Both the position numbers and the translations under genes were made by a program. Shown piece by piece: positions 49,575-62,604 of a stretch of 64,000 bases of DNA; positions within the stretch are counted from its first letter, which is position 1; each line of letters opens with the position of its first letter. The stretch is taken from the NCBI RefSeq assembly GCF_008642275.1, contig NZ_CP029189.1:5058501-5122500 (forward strand), written 5' to 3'. The DNA comes from Streptomyces venezuelae. Its GTDB lineage: Bacteria; Actinomycetota; Actinomycetes; Streptomycetales; Streptomycetaceae. Under the pieces are notes generated by a model. The model saw nothing but the letters and a program-made list of their open reading frames with translations. It was not told the DNA's origin and searched no databases.

Positions 49575-50222
49575 ATGGCCCGGCGATACGACTGCAACGA
49601 CGCGACGGACCGTAAGACGGGTCTGCGTGAAGCCGCATCCGCCGTGCGCCGCGGAGAGCTCGTCGTGCTGCCCACCGACACCCTGTACGGGATCGGCGCG
49701 GACGCCTTCAGCCCGGAGGCCGTCCACGACCTGCTCGCCGCCAAGGGCCGCGGGCGCGGTATGCCCACCCCGGTGCTCATCGGCTCCCCGAACACGCTCC
49801 ACGGCCTCGTCACGGACTTCTCCGAGCAGGCCTGGGAGCTCGTCGACGCCTTCTGGCCGGGCGCGCTGACGCTGGTCGCCAAGCACCAGCCCTCGCTGGC
49901 GTGGGACCTCGGCGACACCCAGGGCACCGTCGCCGTACGCATGCCGCTGCACCCCGTCGCGATCGAGCTGCTGACGGAGGTCGGCCCGATGGCGGTGTCC
50001 TCGGCCAACCTGTCCGGCCACCCGGCGCCCGAGGACTGCGACGCCGCGCGCGAGATGCTCGGGGACTCCGTGTCCGTGTACCTGGACGGCGGCCCGACCC
50101 CCGGTATCCAGCCGTCCTCGATCGTCGACGTCACCGGGAAGGTTCCCGTCCTGCTGCGCGAGGGGGCACTCACCGCAGACCAGCTGCGGGAGGTCGTACC
50201 CGACCTTGAGGTCGCCCCGTGA
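49575..50222 (+). CDS. L-threonylcarbamoyladenylate synthase (TsaC/Sua5 family)
   Basis: This enzyme makes threonylcarbamoyl-AMP from Thr, bicarbonate and ATP for the t6A37 tRNA modification. The 215-residue protein has the YrdC fold: VVLPTDTLYGIGADAFSPEA, KGRGRGMPTPVLIGS, FWPGALTLVAKHQPS, TVAVRMPLHPVAIELL and SSANLSGHPAP. It lacks the C-terminal Sua5 domain. ATG 49575 follows GAGGAG. The stop overlaps the next GTG (GTGA), coupling it to the phosphatase-like gene. Confidence 0.93.
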   Translation: MARRYDCNDATDRKTGLREAASAVRRGELVVLPTDTLYGIGADAFSPEAVHDLLAAKGRGRGMPTPVLIGSPNTLHGLVTDFSEQAWELVDAFWPGALTLVAKHQPSLAWDLGDTQGTVAVRMPLHPVAIELLTEVGPMAVSSANLSGHPAPEDCDAAREMLGDSVSVYLDGGPTPGIQPSSIVDVTGKVPVLLREGALTADQLREVVPDLEVAP

Positions 50223-50875
50223 GCCCTGAGGGGCGTGGCATAGCAGGGGGGTACCGGCCGGCGGCAGCCGGGGGAAACACTTTCCGCATACTCCACGTCA
50301 GCACCGGGAACGTATGCCGCTCGCCCATCACCGAGCGGCTGACGCGGCATGCCCTCTCGCACCGCCTCGGCGGCCTGGTCACCGGCGACCTCATCGTGGA
50401 GAGCGCCGGCACCTGGGGCCACGAGGGCGCCCCGATGGAGGCGAACGCGGCCGCGGTGCTGGCCGACTTCGGTGCCGACGCGTCCGGGTTCACCGGGCGG
50501 GAGCTGCTCGACGAGCACGTCATACGCGCCGACCTGGTACTGACCGCCACCCGTGACCACCGGGCCCAGGTCATCTCGATGGGCCACTCGGCGGGGCTGC
50601 GCACCTTCACGCTGAAGGAGTTCACCCGGCTGGTGCGGGCGATAGATCCGGCCACGCTGCCGCCGCTGGACGACGGCATGGCGGAGCGCGCCCGGGCGCT
50701 CGTACGGGCCGCCGCGGCCCTGCGCGGCTGGCTGCTGGCACCGTCCCCCGACGCGGACGAGGTGTACGACCCGTACGGGGCCCCGATCACCTTCTTCCGC
50801 TCGATCGGCGACGAGATCAACCAGGCGCTGGATCCCGTGGTGACGGCCCTGACGGGTGTGACGGCGGCGCGCTGA
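50219..50875 (+). CDS. Low-molecular-weight phosphatase-like protein lacking the nucleophilic Cys
   Basis: A 218-residue protein with the LMW protein-tyrosine-phosphatase fold. The P-loop reads HVSTGNVCRSP where active enzymes have VCxGNxCRSP: the first Cys, the nucleophile, is replaced by Ser (S28), while C33, R34 and S35 are kept. The DP motif appears as VYDPYGAPITFF. It is therefore probably inactive as a phosphatase or works by another mechanism, perhaps binding phosphotyrosine or phosphoarginine. Coupled to the TsaC/Sua5 gene by GTGA. Its 3' end is partly duplicated downstream at 50964-51027. Confidence 0.8.
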   Translation: MSPEGRGIAGGYRPAAAGGNTFRILHVSTGNVCRSPITERLTRHALSHRLGGLVTGDLIVESAGTWGHEGAPMEANAAAVLADFGADASGFTGRELLDEHVIRADLVLTATRDHRAQVISMGHSAGLRTFTLKEFTRLVRAIDPATLPPLDDGMAERARALVRAAAALRGWLLAPSPDADEVYDPYGAPITFFRSIGDEINQALDPVVTALTGVTAAR

Positions 50876-50963
50876 ACGTCCGTCCGGCCGGAGGCCGGCG
50901 CAGCGGGGCGAAGCCCGGGAGGCCCCTCGGGCCGAGCGGTGCGAGTGACGCGTCGAGGAGGGG

Positions 50964-51027
50964 TTCAGCCAGGCGCTGGATCCGGTGGTGACGGCCCTGA
51001 CGGGACGGGTGTGACGGCCGCGCGCTG
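50964..51027 (+). repeat. Duplicated 3' end of the phosphatase-like gene
   Basis: About 60 bp here repeat the last codons, stop and trailer of the gene ending at 50875 (CAGGCGCTGGATCC then GTGGTGACGGCCCTGACGGG), about 148 bp downstream of the original, with a few substitutions and small indels. It encodes SQALDPVVTALTG in a frame without a start. A local duplication scar. Confidence 0.75.
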
Positions 51028-51139
51028 AGCGAGCGGGGCGAGCGCCGGCGCCGGGGAGGGGCTCGCCGCGCGCTGACCGGGCACGGCGGGGGCCGCGGGC
51101 CTACAGTGGCTGGTAACCCGGTACCCCTGGAGCGCCGCC

Positions 51140-52369
51140 ATGAGCGTCATCACCCAGCCCACGGACCTGCTGCGCGCGCAGGACCCGCAGATGGCCGACG
51201 TACTGGCCGGGGAGCGGCAGCGGCAGGCCGGCACGTTGCAGCTGAGCGCCGCGGAGAACTTCACCTCGGGCGCCGTGCTCGCCGCGCTCGGGTCCGCGCT
51301 CGCCAACAAGTACGCCGAGGGGTACCCCGGAGCCCGGCACCACGGCGGGTGCGAGTACGCCGACCTGGCCGAGCGGACCGCCATGGAGCGGGCCACGGCG
51401 CTCTTCGGGGCCGAGCACGCCAACGTGCAGCCGCACTCCGGATCCTCCGCCGTCCTGGCCGCGTACGCCGCCCTGCTGCGGCCGGGGGACACCGTGCTGG
51501 CGATGGGGCTCCCGTACGGCGGACACCTCACCCACGGGTCGCCCGCCAACTTCTCCGGACGGTGGTTCGACTTCGTCGGCTACGGCGTCGACGCCGGGAC
51601 GGGCCTCATCGACTACCGGCAGGTCCAGCGCCTCGCGCACGCGCACCGTCCCAAGGCGATCGTGTGCGGCTCCATCTGCTACCCCCGCCATCCCGAGTAC
51701 TCGGCCTTCCGGGAGATCGCCGACGAGGTCGGGGCCTACCTCATCGTCGACGCCGCCCATCCGATCGGCCTGGTGGCCGGCGGGGCCGCGCCCAGCCCCG
51801 TCCCGTACGCCGACATCGTCTGCGCCACCACGCACAAGGTGCTGCGCGGCCCGCGCGGCGGCATGGTGCTGTGCGGCGCCGAGTACGCGGAGCGCGTCGA
51901 CCGGGCGGTGTTCCCCTTCACCCAGGGCGGGGCCCAGATGCACACCATCGCCGCCAAGGCCGTGGCCTTCGGCGAGGCGGCCCGGCCGGCCTTCACCACG
52001 TACGCGCACCGGGTCGTCGCCAATGCCCGGGTGCTGGCGGGCGCGCTGCAGGAGCACGGATTCGCCCTCACCACGGGCGGCACCGACACCCACCTGATCA
52101 CCGCCGATCCGGCGCCGCTGGGTGTGGACGGCCCGACCGCCCGCGGCCGGCTGGCCGCCGCCGGGATCGTGCTGGACACCTGCGCCCTTCCGTACGGGGA
52201 CCAGCGCGGCATCCGGCTGGGAACGGCCGCCGTGACCACCCAGGGGATGGGGGAGGACGAGATGGTCCGGATCGCGGCGCTGTTCGCCGCCGCACTCGGC
52301 GGGGACGGCGTGAAGACACGTACGGAGGTCGGCGAGCTCACGACAGGATTTCCCCCTTACGGGGAGTAA
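51140..52369 (+). CDS. glyA: Serine hydroxymethyltransferase
   Basis: SHMT interconverts serine and glycine with tetrahydrofolate and PLP. The 409-residue enzyme has LSAAENFTSGAVLAALGSAL, NKYAEGYPGARHHGG, the PLP-Lys in CATTHKVLRGPRGGMVLCG, and GTDTHLITAD. The TTHK motif identifies it with certainty as the SHMT fold. It is somewhat diverged from housekeeping GlyA (QLSAAEN rather than LIASEN), so a second SHMT may exist elsewhere; the assignment of gene symbol is by function. ATG 51140. Monocistronic or co-transcribed with the next gene. Confidence 0.85.
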   Translation: MSVITQPTDLLRAQDPQMADVLAGERQRQAGTLQLSAAENFTSGAVLAALGSALANKYAEGYPGARHHGGCEYADLAERTAMERATALFGAEHANVQPHSGSSAVLAAYAALLRPGDTVLAMGLPYGGHLTHGSPANFSGRWFDFVGYGVDAGTGLIDYRQVQRLAHAHRPKAIVCGSICYPRHPEYSAFREIADEVGAYLIVDAAHPIGLVAGGAAPSPVPYADIVCATTHKVLRGPRGGMVLCGAEYAERVDRAVFPFTQGGAQMHTIAAKAVAFGEAARPAFTTYAHRVVANARVLAGALQEHGFALTTGGTDTHLITADPAPLGVDGPTARGRLAAAGIVLDTCALPYGDQRGIRLGTAAVTTQGMGEDEMVRIAALFAAALGGDGVKTRTEVGELTTGFPPYGE

Positions 52370-52485
52370 GCAGGACAAGCAGGGTGTACTGGAACCGGGA
52401 TACCGCCCCCTCGCGTCCTCGATGAAGGTGACATCGCAGCTAATGTGTGGGGCTGAGATGGCCGGCGATACATCTGGGGCAGCCC

Positions 52486-53820
52486 GTGCGTGAATATCTG
52501 CTGACGCTTTGCGTCACGGTCGCGGTGACCTACCTGCTGACCGGGCCCGTGCGGAAGTTCGCGATCGCGGCCGGGGCCATGCCGGAGATCCGCGCCCGCG
52601 ACGTGCACCGCGAGCCCACACCGCGACTGGGCGGCATCGCCATGTTCGGCGGCCTGTGTGCCGGCCTGCTGGTCGCGGACCACCTGCGCAACCTCAACGG
52701 TGTCTTCGAGCTGTCGAACGAACCGCGCGCGCTGCTCTCCGGCGCCGCGCTGATCTGGCTGGTCGGCGTCCTCGACGACAAGTTCGAGCTCGACGCCCTG
52801 ATCAAGCTCGGCGCGCAGATGATCTCCGCCGGTGTGATGGTCATGCAGGGTCTGACCATCCTGTGGATCCCGGTCCCGGGCATCGGCACGGTCCCGCTCA
52901 CCCAGTGGCAGGGCAACCTGCTCACCGTCGCGCTCGTCGTGATCACCATCAACGCCGTGAACTTCGTGGACGGCCTGGACGGCCTGGCCGCCGGCATGGT
53001 CTGCATCGCCGCCACCGCGCTCTTCCTCTACGCGTACCGGATCTGGTTCGGCTACGGCATCGAGTCGGCGGCGCCCGCGACCCTCTTCGCCGCGATCCTG
53101 ATGGGCATGTGCCTGGGCTTCCTGCCGCACAACATGCACCCCGCCCGGATCTTCATGGGCGATTCCGGTTCCATGCTCATCGGCCTGGTGCTGGCCGCCT
53201 CCGCGATTTCCCTCACCGGGCAGGTGGACCCGGACGCCCTGGCGCTCTTCGCGGGCGGTGAGCGCAACGCGACGCACGCGATGCTCCCCGCGTACATCCC
53301 GCTGATCCTTCCGCTGACGGTCATCGCGATCCCGATGGCGGACCTGATCCTGGCCATCGTGCGGCGTACCTGGAAGGGCCAGTCGCCCTTCGCCGCCGAC
53401 CGCGGGCACCTCCACCACCGGCTGCTGGAACTCGGGCACTCGCACAGCCGCGCCGTGATGATCATGTACTTCTGGTCGGGGCTGATCGCTTTCGGCACGG
53501 TGGCGTATTCCGTGCATTCCGCCACGATGTGGATCGTGCTGGCGATTGCCGCGCTGAGTGCGGTGGGCTTGTTCCTGCTGCTTCTGCCGCGCTTCACCCC
53601 GCGCGCCCCCCGGTGGGCGGAAGGCTTGGTTCCGCCGCGCTACCGGCATGCCGAACGGGCGGCCGAAGCCGCCGCGGAGGCGGCCGCGCGGGATGCCTCG
53701 GGCGCGGAGCCGGCGCCCGCGAGGCCCATCGCCGCGGGTGTCTCCGGCGTCAACGGAGCGACCGCCGTGGGCCCCCGTTCGCGCTTTCCCGACCGGCGTA
53801 AGGCTGAATCCACCCGCTGA
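52486..53820 (+). CDS. WecA-type undecaprenyl-phosphate GlcNAc-1-phosphate transferase
   Basis: A 444-residue polytopic enzyme of the MraY/WecA family that starts lipid-linked polymer synthesis by moving a sugar-1-phosphate onto undecaprenyl phosphate. About 10-11 TM helices are visible. Catalytic motifs: VHREPTPRLGGIAMFGG, GVLDDKFELDALIK (DD pair), NAVNFVDGLDGLAAG, FMGDSGSMLIG, and the HLHHRL motif of the WecA type. An Ala-rich cytoplasmic tail of about 75 residues follows. GTG 52486 is chosen because it starts right at the first TM helix. It precedes the atp operon, as in related actinomycetes. Confidence 0.9.
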   Translation: MREYLLTLCVTVAVTYLLTGPVRKFAIAAGAMPEIRARDVHREPTPRLGGIAMFGGLCAGLLVADHLRNLNGVFELSNEPRALLSGAALIWLVGVLDDKFELDALIKLGAQMISAGVMVMQGLTILWIPVPGIGTVPLTQWQGNLLTVALVVITINAVNFVDGLDGLAAGMVCIAATALFLYAYRIWFGYGIESAAPATLFAAILMGMCLGFLPHNMHPARIFMGDSGSMLIGLVLAASAISLTGQVDPDALALFAGGERNATHAMLPAYIPLILPLTVIAIPMADLILAIVRRTWKGQSPFAADRGHLHHRLLELGHSHSRAVMIMYFWSGLIAFGTVAYSVHSATMWIVLAIAALSAVGLFLLLLPRFTPRAPRWAEGLVPPRYRHAERAAEAAAEAAARDASGAEPAPARPIAAGVSGVNGATAVGPRSRFPDRRKAESTR

Positions 53821-54094
53821 CGGCCGATTCGCATGTCGGACATGAATGCGCTTTACCAGACAAGCCGCCCCGCTGTCGCGCACACACGGGCAGGGTCACT
53901 CTCATGTGTGACAGTCGGCACACCGGACAGGTAAAGCTCTCATCAAATAGTTTGTGATACCGTTCACTAAACCCGGCGACAGAGCCGAAGGACCGTAGTG
54001 CGACGGTCCCTTGGCCCGAGGTCCTCTCTCGGACCGGGCTTACGCTCGTCCCGTACGAGTCCCGTTACCCCACCATCACGCGGAGCCATGCGCC
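53821..54094 (+). promoter_or_regulatory. Promoter region of the atp operon
   Basis: This 274-bp gap before atpI is locally AT-rich around 53935-53975 (CATCAAATAGTTTGTGATACC). GTGATACCGTTCAC is an imperfect palindrome. No clean -35/-10 pair can be fixed. Confidence 0.4.
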
Positions 54095-54541
54095 ATGCTG
54101 TCCGATGACGCCCGAACCCTTCTGCACACCGCCGTACCCACTGCTGCCGTCGGCGCCGTTGCCGCCATCGTCAGTGGTGTGGTCGCAGGCGGTAAGGGGG
54201 CGATCGGGGCGATCGCGGCCACGGTCGTCGTGATCCTGTTCATGGGTATCGGGTTCGTCATCCTGCAGCGGACGGCGCGGTCGCTGCCGCACCTGTTCCA
54301 GATGATGGGTCTGGCGCTCTACACGACCCAGATCCTGCTGCTCTTCGTCTTCGTCGCCGTGTTCAAGAACACGACGCTGTTCAATCCCAGGGCATTCGCG
54401 ATCACCATCGTCGCGGCGACCCTTGCCTGGATCGCCGCGCAGACGCGCGCGCACATGAAGGCCAAGATCCTTTACGTCGAACCCGAGTCCACCAAGCGTG
54501 GCAAGGGTGAGAAGCCTGAAAACACGGGGCCCTCGTCGTGA
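54095..54541 (+). CDS. atpI: ATP synthase protein I-like (AtpI)
   Basis: A 148-residue membrane protein with four hydrophobic helices (about 15-33, 37-56, 72-94, 99-115) and a basic, charged tail, at the position of atpI just before atpB. AtpI-like proteins assist c-ring assembly or Mg/Ca transport and are poorly conserved; the call rests on topology and context. ATG 54095 opens MLSDDARTLLHTAVPTAAVG. A 225-bp gap separates it from atpB. Confidence 0.75.
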   Translation: MLSDDARTLLHTAVPTAAVGAVAAIVSGVVAGGKGAIGAIAATVVVILFMGIGFVILQRTARSLPHLFQMMGLALYTTQILLLFVFVAVFKNTTLFNPRAFAITIVAATLAWIAAQTRAHMKAKILYVEPESTKRGKGEKPENTGPSS

Positions 54542-54766
54542 ACGGTAGGGGTGGAATAAGTGCGCGTTCGAGATGCTGCTATCGTCCGGTGCCATATGCG
54601 GCATCGCGGGCGCAGGCATCTGAGCTGACGCCTGCTCAATCGCGAGGCTCACTGCCTGCAAGCCGCCCCCACATCCGTAAGACCAGTCCCGTGCCGAACC
54701 GCGGCTGTGCGCCGCGCCGACACAACGAGGTTGCCGTACCTATGCGCCACGCTGAAGGAGCCCGCG

Positions 54767-55911
<1,145 letters not shown>

Positions 55912-55951
55912 TCCCGGTAGCGAACAGACCCTTTAGTCGGAAGGCACTGAT

Positions 55952-56497
55952 GTGAACCCTCTGGTTCAGCTCGCGGCCGAAGAGGCGGAAAACCCCCTCA
56001 TCCCGCCGATCCCCGAGCTCGTCATCGGTCTGATCGCCTTCGTCATCGTCTTCGGTTTCCTCGCGAAGAAGCTCCTCCCGAACATCAACAAGGTTCTGGA
56101 AGAGCGTCGCGAGGCCATCGAGGGCGGTATCGAGAAGGCTGAGGCCGCTCAGACCGAGGCCCAGAGCGTGCTGGAGCAGTACAAGGCCCAGCTCGCCGAA
56201 GCCCGGCACGAGGCCGCGCGCCTGCGCCAGGAAGCGCTGGAGCAGGGCACTGCGCTCAAGGAAGAACTGCGCGCAGAGGGCCAGCGGCAGCGTGAGGAGA
56301 TCATCGCTGCCGGCCACGCCCAGATCGCGGCGGACCGCAAGGCCGCCTCTCAGGCGCTGCGTCAGGACGTGGGCAAGCTCGCCACCGACCTGGCCGGAAA
56401 GCTCGTCGGCGAGTCCCTTGAGGACCACGCCCGGCAGAGCCGCACCATCGACCGCTTCCTCAGCGAGCTTGAGGAGAAGGCCGAGGCGGCCCGATGA
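55952..56497 (+). CDS. atpF: ATP synthase F0 subunit b
   Basis: Subunit b, the peripheral stalk. The 181-residue protein has a TM helix (LVIGLIAFVIVFGFLAKKLL) and then a long charged helix (VLEERREAIEGGIEKAEAAQ onward) that dimerises and reaches F1. The GTG at 55952 follows GGAAGG. Its end overlaps atpH by ATGA. Confidence 0.96.
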   Translation: MNPLVQLAAEEAENPLIPPIPELVIGLIAFVIVFGFLAKKLLPNINKVLEERREAIEGGIEKAEAAQTEAQSVLEQYKAQLAEARHEAARLRQEALEQGTALKEELRAEGQRQREEIIAAGHAQIAADRKAASQALRQDVGKLATDLAGKLVGESLEDHARQSRTIDRFLSELEEKAEAAR

Positions 56498-57309
56498 ACG
56501 GAGCGAGCCGCGAGGCGCTGGCCTCCGCGCGTGAGCGTCTCGACGCGCTGACGGACAACACGTCCGTCGACGCGGCGAAGCTCGCCGGTGAGCTGGCTGC
56601 CGTCACCGCGCTGCTCGACCGTGAGGTCTCGCTGCGTCGGGTCGTCACGGACCCGGCGCAGTCCGGCGAGGCCAAGGCCGAGCTGGCCGGTCGGCTGCTC
56701 GGCGGCCAGGTCGGCGGGGAAACCCTCGACCTGGTGTCCGGCATGGTCCGGTCCCGCTGGTCGCAGTCCCGCGACCTGGTGGACGCGCTGGAGGAGCTGG
56801 CGGCCACCGCCGACCTCACGGCCGCCCAGCGGGCGGGCGCGCTCGACAACGTCGAGGACGAGATCTTCCGCTTCGGCCGGATCGTCTCCTCGAGCACCGA
56901 GCTGCGTGCCGCGCTGACCGACCGTGCGGCTTCCGCCTCCGCCAAGAGCGAGCTGCTGCGCAGCCTGCTCGGCGGCAAGGCGAACGCCGTCACCGAGCGC
57001 CTGGTGATCCGTCTTGTCACGCACCCGCGTGGACGTAGCCTGGAAGCGGGACTGGAGTCCCTTTCCAAGCTCGCCGCCGAGCGCCGTGACCGCATGGTCG
57101 CCACCGTGACCAGCGCGGTTCCGCTCAGCGACGTGCAGAAGGCGCGTCTCGGCGCGGTGCTGGCCAAGCTGTACGGCCGACAGATGCACCTGAACCTCGA
57201 CGTGGACCCCGAGGTCCTCGGCGGGATCTCGGTGCGAGTCGGCGACGAGGTCATCGACGGCACCATCGCGGACCGCCTCGCCGAGGCGTCGCGCCGCATG
57301 GCCGGCTGA
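56494..57309 (+). CDS. atpH: ATP synthase F1 subunit delta
   Basis: Subunit delta caps F1 and joins it to the b stalk. The 271-residue protein is longer than the E. coli form (177), as usual in actinobacteria, with a duplicated helical N-terminal part. The C-terminal family block includes VTSAVPLSDVQKARLGAVLA and DPEVLGGISVRVGDEVIDGT. ATG 56494 overlaps the atpF stop. Confidence 0.95.
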   Translation: MNGASREALASARERLDALTDNTSVDAAKLAGELAAVTALLDREVSLRRVVTDPAQSGEAKAELAGRLLGGQVGGETLDLVSGMVRSRWSQSRDLVDALEELAATADLTAAQRAGALDNVEDEIFRFGRIVSSSTELRAALTDRAASASAKSELLRSLLGGKANAVTERLVIRLVTHPRGRSLEAGLESLSKLAAERRDRMVATVTSAVPLSDVQKARLGAVLAKLYGRQMHLNLDVDPEVLGGISVRVGDEVIDGTIADRLAEASRRMAG

Positions 57310-57439
57310 CCAGCCACCAATAGAACAGAAGCATTCCTAGCGGCCCGGTTGGGCCGTGCAGAACTTGCAGAAGATTCCTGGGGGTCGCCCCCAGACCCCT
57401 AAGAAGCTTCAGGCCCAACAAGGAGAGCAGGGAACCCAG

Positions 57440-59035
57440 ATGGCGGAGCTCACGATCCGGCCGGAGGAGATCCGGGACGCACTGGAGAACTTTGTCCAGT
57501 CGTACCAGCCGGACGCGGCCTCGCGCGAGGAGGTCGGAACGGTCAGCGTTGCCGGCGACGGCATCGCGAAGGTGGAGGGTCTGCCCTCCGCCATGGCGAA
57601 CGAGCTGCTGAAGTTCGAGGACGGCACCCTCGGTCTCGCCCTCAACCTCGAGGAGCGCGAGATCGGTGCGGTCGTCCTCGGCGAGTTCAGCGGTATCGAG
57701 GAGGGCCAGCCGGTGCAGCGCACCGGTGAGGTGCTCTCGGTCGGCGTCGGCGAGGGCTACCTCGGCCGCGTCGTCGACCCGCTCGGCAACCCGATCGACG
57801 GTCTCGGCGAGATCGCGACCGAAGGCCGTCGCGCCCTGGAGCTCCAGGCTCCTGGCGTCATGGTCCGTAAGTCCGTCCACGAGCCGATGCAGACCGGCTA
57901 CAAGGCCATCGACGCCATGGTGCCGGTCGGCCGCGGTCAGCGTCAGCTGATCATCGGTGACCGTCAGACGGGTAAGACCGCCCTGGCCGTCGACACGATC
58001 ATCAACCAGCGCGACAACTGGCGCTCGGGCGACGTGAACAAGCAGGTCCGCTGCATCTACGTCGCCATCGGCCAGAAGGGCTCGACCATCGCGTCCGTTC
58101 GCGGCGCCCTGGAAGACGCCGGTGCGCTCGAGTACACGACGATCGTCGCCGCCCCGGCGTCCGACCCGGCCGGCTTCAAGTACCTGGCGCCGTACACCGG
58201 TTCCGCCATCGGCCAGCACTGGATGTACGCCGGCAAGCACGTCCTGATCATCTTCGACGACCTGTCGAAGCAGGCCGACGCCTACCGCGCCGTGTCGCTG
58301 CTGCTGCGCCGCCCGCCGGGCCGCGAGGCCTACCCGGGTGACGTCTTCTACCTGCACTCCCGTCTGCTGGAGCGCTGCGCGAAGCTCTCCGACGACATGG
58401 GTGCCGGTTCGATGACCGGTCTGCCGATCGTCGAGACCAAGGCGAACGACGTGTCGGCGTTCATCCCGACCAACGTCATCTCCATCACCGACGGTCAGTG
58501 CTTCCTGGAGTCCGACCTGTTCAACGCGGGCCAGCGCCCGGCGCTGAACGTCGGTATCTCGGTCTCCCGTGTCGGTGGCTCCGCCCAGCACAAGGCCATG
58601 AAGCAGGTCTCCGGCCGTCTGCGCCTCGACCTCGCCCAGTACCGCGAGCTGGAGGCGTTCGCCGCCTTCGGTTCCGACCTGGACGCCGCGTCGAAGGCTG
58701 CGCTGGAGCGCGGCAAGCGCCTGGTCGAGCTGCTGAAGCAGGGCCAGTACCAGCCGATGCCCGTCGAGGAGCAGGTCGTCTCCGTCTGGGCCGGCACCAC
58801 CGGCAAGATGGACGACGTCCCGGTCGCCGACATCCGTCGCTTCGAGTCGGAGCTGCTGGAGCACCTGCGCCGCGAGCGCAAGGACCTCCTCACCTCGATC
58901 TCCGAGGGCGGCAAGATGTCGGACGACACCCTGACGTCGATCGCGGACGCCATCGCCGGCTTCAAGCGCCAGTTCGAGACCTCGGACGGCAAGCTCCTGG
59001 GCGAGGACGCACCGGCCGTCAACGTCTCCAAGTGA
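57440..59035 (+). CDS. atpA: ATP synthase F1 subunit alpha
   Basis: The non-catalytic nucleotide-binding subunit of F1. The 531-residue protein has the P-loop [33 protein letters not shown], and the Arg finger in [16 protein letters not shown] 57440 follows GGAGAGCAGGGA. The 130-bp gap after atpH contains AAGATTCCTGG and CCCCCAGACCCC but no clear terminator. Confidence 0.97.
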   Translation: MAELTIRPEEIRDALENFVQSYQPDAASREEVGTVSVAGDGIAKVEGLPSAMANELLKFEDGTLGLALNLEEREIGAVVLGEFSGIEEGQPVQRTGEVLSVGVGEGYLGRVVDPLGNPIDGLGEIATEGRRALELQAPGVMVRKSVHEPMQTGYKAIDAMVPVGRGQRQLIIGDRQTGKTALAVDTIINQRDNWRSGDVNKQVRCIYVAIGQKGSTIASVRGALEDAGALEYTTIVAAPASDPAGFKYLAPYTGSAIGQHWMYAGKHVLIIFDDLSKQADAYRAVSLLLRRPPGREAYPGDVFYLHSRLLERCAKLSDDMGAGSMTGLPIVETKANDVSAFIPTNVISITDGQCFLESDLFNAGQRPALNVGISVSRVGGSAQHKAMKQVSGRLRLDLAQYRELEAFAAFGSDLDAASKAALERGKRLVELLKQGQYQPMPVEEQVVSVWAGTTGKMDDVPVADIRRFESELLEHLRRERKDLLTSISEGGKMSDDTLTSIADAIAGFKRQFETSDGKLLGEDAPAVNVSK

Positions 59036-59055
59036 CGACGGAAGGGACCTGACTC

Positions 59056-61415
<2,360 letters not shown>

Positions 61416-61556
61416 TCCGGCGCGCTCCCTCACGGAGCGCATCCGGTTCGCACGTTCTGAGGAGAGGGGCGGGTGTGTCCCGTCCCTCTCCCCACGCCCA
61501 TTAGAATTTGACCCAACACCCGGCCGACCCGCCGGGTGGTGACCCGAGGAGCCACC

Positions 61557-61928
61557 TTGGCTGCTGAGCTGCACGTCGAGCTGGTCGCGGCGGACCGCAA
61601 TGTCTGGTCCGGCGAGGCCACCCTTGTTGTCGCCCGCACCACGTCCGGCGACATCGGCGTCATGCCCGGTCACCAGCCGCTTCTCGGTGTGCTGGAATCG
61701 GGCCCGGTGACCATCCGTACCAGCGAGGGCAACACTGTCGTCGCCGCGGTGCACGGCGGTTTCATCTCGTTCGCGGACAACAAGCTGTCCCTGCTGGCCG
61801 AGATCGCCGAGCTCGCGGACGAGATTGACGTCCAGCGTGCGGAGCGGGCACTGGAGCGCGCGAAGGCGGAGGCCGACGCGGCCGCCGAGCGTCGCGCTGA
61901 TGTCCGGCTGCGCGCCGTAACGGGCTGA
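61557..61928 (+). CDS. atpC: ATP synthase F1 subunit epsilon
   Basis: Subunit epsilon regulates F1 and couples it to the c-ring. The 123-residue protein has the beta-sandwich domain (LHVELVAADRNVWSGEATLV, GDIGVMPGHQPLL, HGGFISFADNKLSLL) and a C-terminal helix pair (VQRAERALERAKAEADAA). The start is TTG 61557, supported by CGAGGAG 5 bases upstream. Last gene of the atp operon. Confidence 0.95.
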   Translation: MAAELHVELVAADRNVWSGEATLVVARTTSGDIGVMPGHQPLLGVLESGPVTIRTSEGNTVVAAVHGGFISFADNKLSLLAEIAELADEIDVQRAERALERAKAEADAAAERRADVRLRAVTG

Positions 61929-61986
61929 ACGCCCGTCGGAGTTTGATCGTTCGAGTCCCGGGGGGCGACCTTTGGGAGTCGGCAGA

Positions 61987-62036
61987 CCTCAGCCGCGGTC
62001 CGTGCTGGAATTTTCCAGACCGGGTCGCGGCTGAGG
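61987..62036 (+). terminator. Terminator of the atp operon
   Basis: CCTCAGCCGCG (61987-61997) pairs with CGCGGCTGAGG (62026-62036); an inner CTGGAA/TTCCAG hairpin (62005-62018) sits in the loop, and a T7 run follows at about 62050. Confidence 0.75.
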
Positions 62037-62092
62037 CGATGCAGATCCGTTTTTTTCTCATGTGTATTCGATGAGCGAGGAGGTCGGTGAAG

Positions 62093-62539
62093 ATGCTCCT
62101 CGCTCTGCTTGTGAGCGGCCTGGTCGTAACCCTGGTGGTGATCGGGCTGTTTGTCTTCGGCCTGCGCCGCAGACTCATCCAGCGGTCCGGTGGCACCTTC
62201 GACTGCAGCATGCGCTGGGGCGTGTCCGAGGAGCCCGACGTCTCCGGCAAGGGCTGGGTGTACGGGGTCGCGCGCTACAGCGGTGACCGGATCGAGTGGT
62301 TCCGGGTGTTCTCGTACTCCCCGCGTCCGCGCCGGCTGCTGGAGCGTTCCTCCATCGAGGTCGTCGCCCGCCGGGCCCCGGAGGGCGAGGAGGAGCTGGC
62401 GCTGCTCTCCGACGCCGTCGTGCTCGGCTGTCTCCACCGGGGGACCCGCCTGGAGCTGGCGATGAGCGAGGACGCGCTGACCGGTTTCCTCGCCTGGCTG
62501 GAGGCGGCGCCTCCCGGCCAGAGGGTGAACGTGGCCTAG
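62093..62539 (+). CDS. DUF2550-like membrane-anchored protein
   Basis: A 148-residue protein with one N-terminal TM helix (LLALLVSGLVVTLVVIGLFV) and a soluble domain (GGTFDCSMRWGVSEEPDVSG, KGWVYGVARYSGDRIEWFRV) matching the actinobacterial DUF2550 family always found after atpC. Function unknown. ATG 62093 is favoured by AGGAGG at 9 bases; a GTG two codons earlier is an alternative. It shares a terminator with the convergent chitinase gene. Confidence 0.8.
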   Translation: MLLALLVSGLVVTLVVIGLFVFGLRRRLIQRSGGTFDCSMRWGVSEEPDVSGKGWVYGVARYSGDRIEWFRVFSYSPRPRRLLERSSIEVVARRAPEGEEELALLSDAVVLGCLHRGTRLELAMSEDALTGFLAWLEAAPPGQRVNVA

Positions 62540-62559
62540 CCGGTACGCCGAGAGGTCGA

Positions 62560-62599
62560 GAAGCCGGGGAGACGGGGGCGGACCCGTCTCCCCGGCTTC
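62560..62599. terminator. Terminator between the convergent DUF2550 and chitinase genes
   Basis: A perfect 17-bp stem (62560-62576 with 62583-62599) and 6-nt loop, followed by GGTCTTT on the plus strand, lies 5 bp from the chitinase stop. Confidence 0.85.
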
Positions 62600-62604
62600 G
62601 GTCT

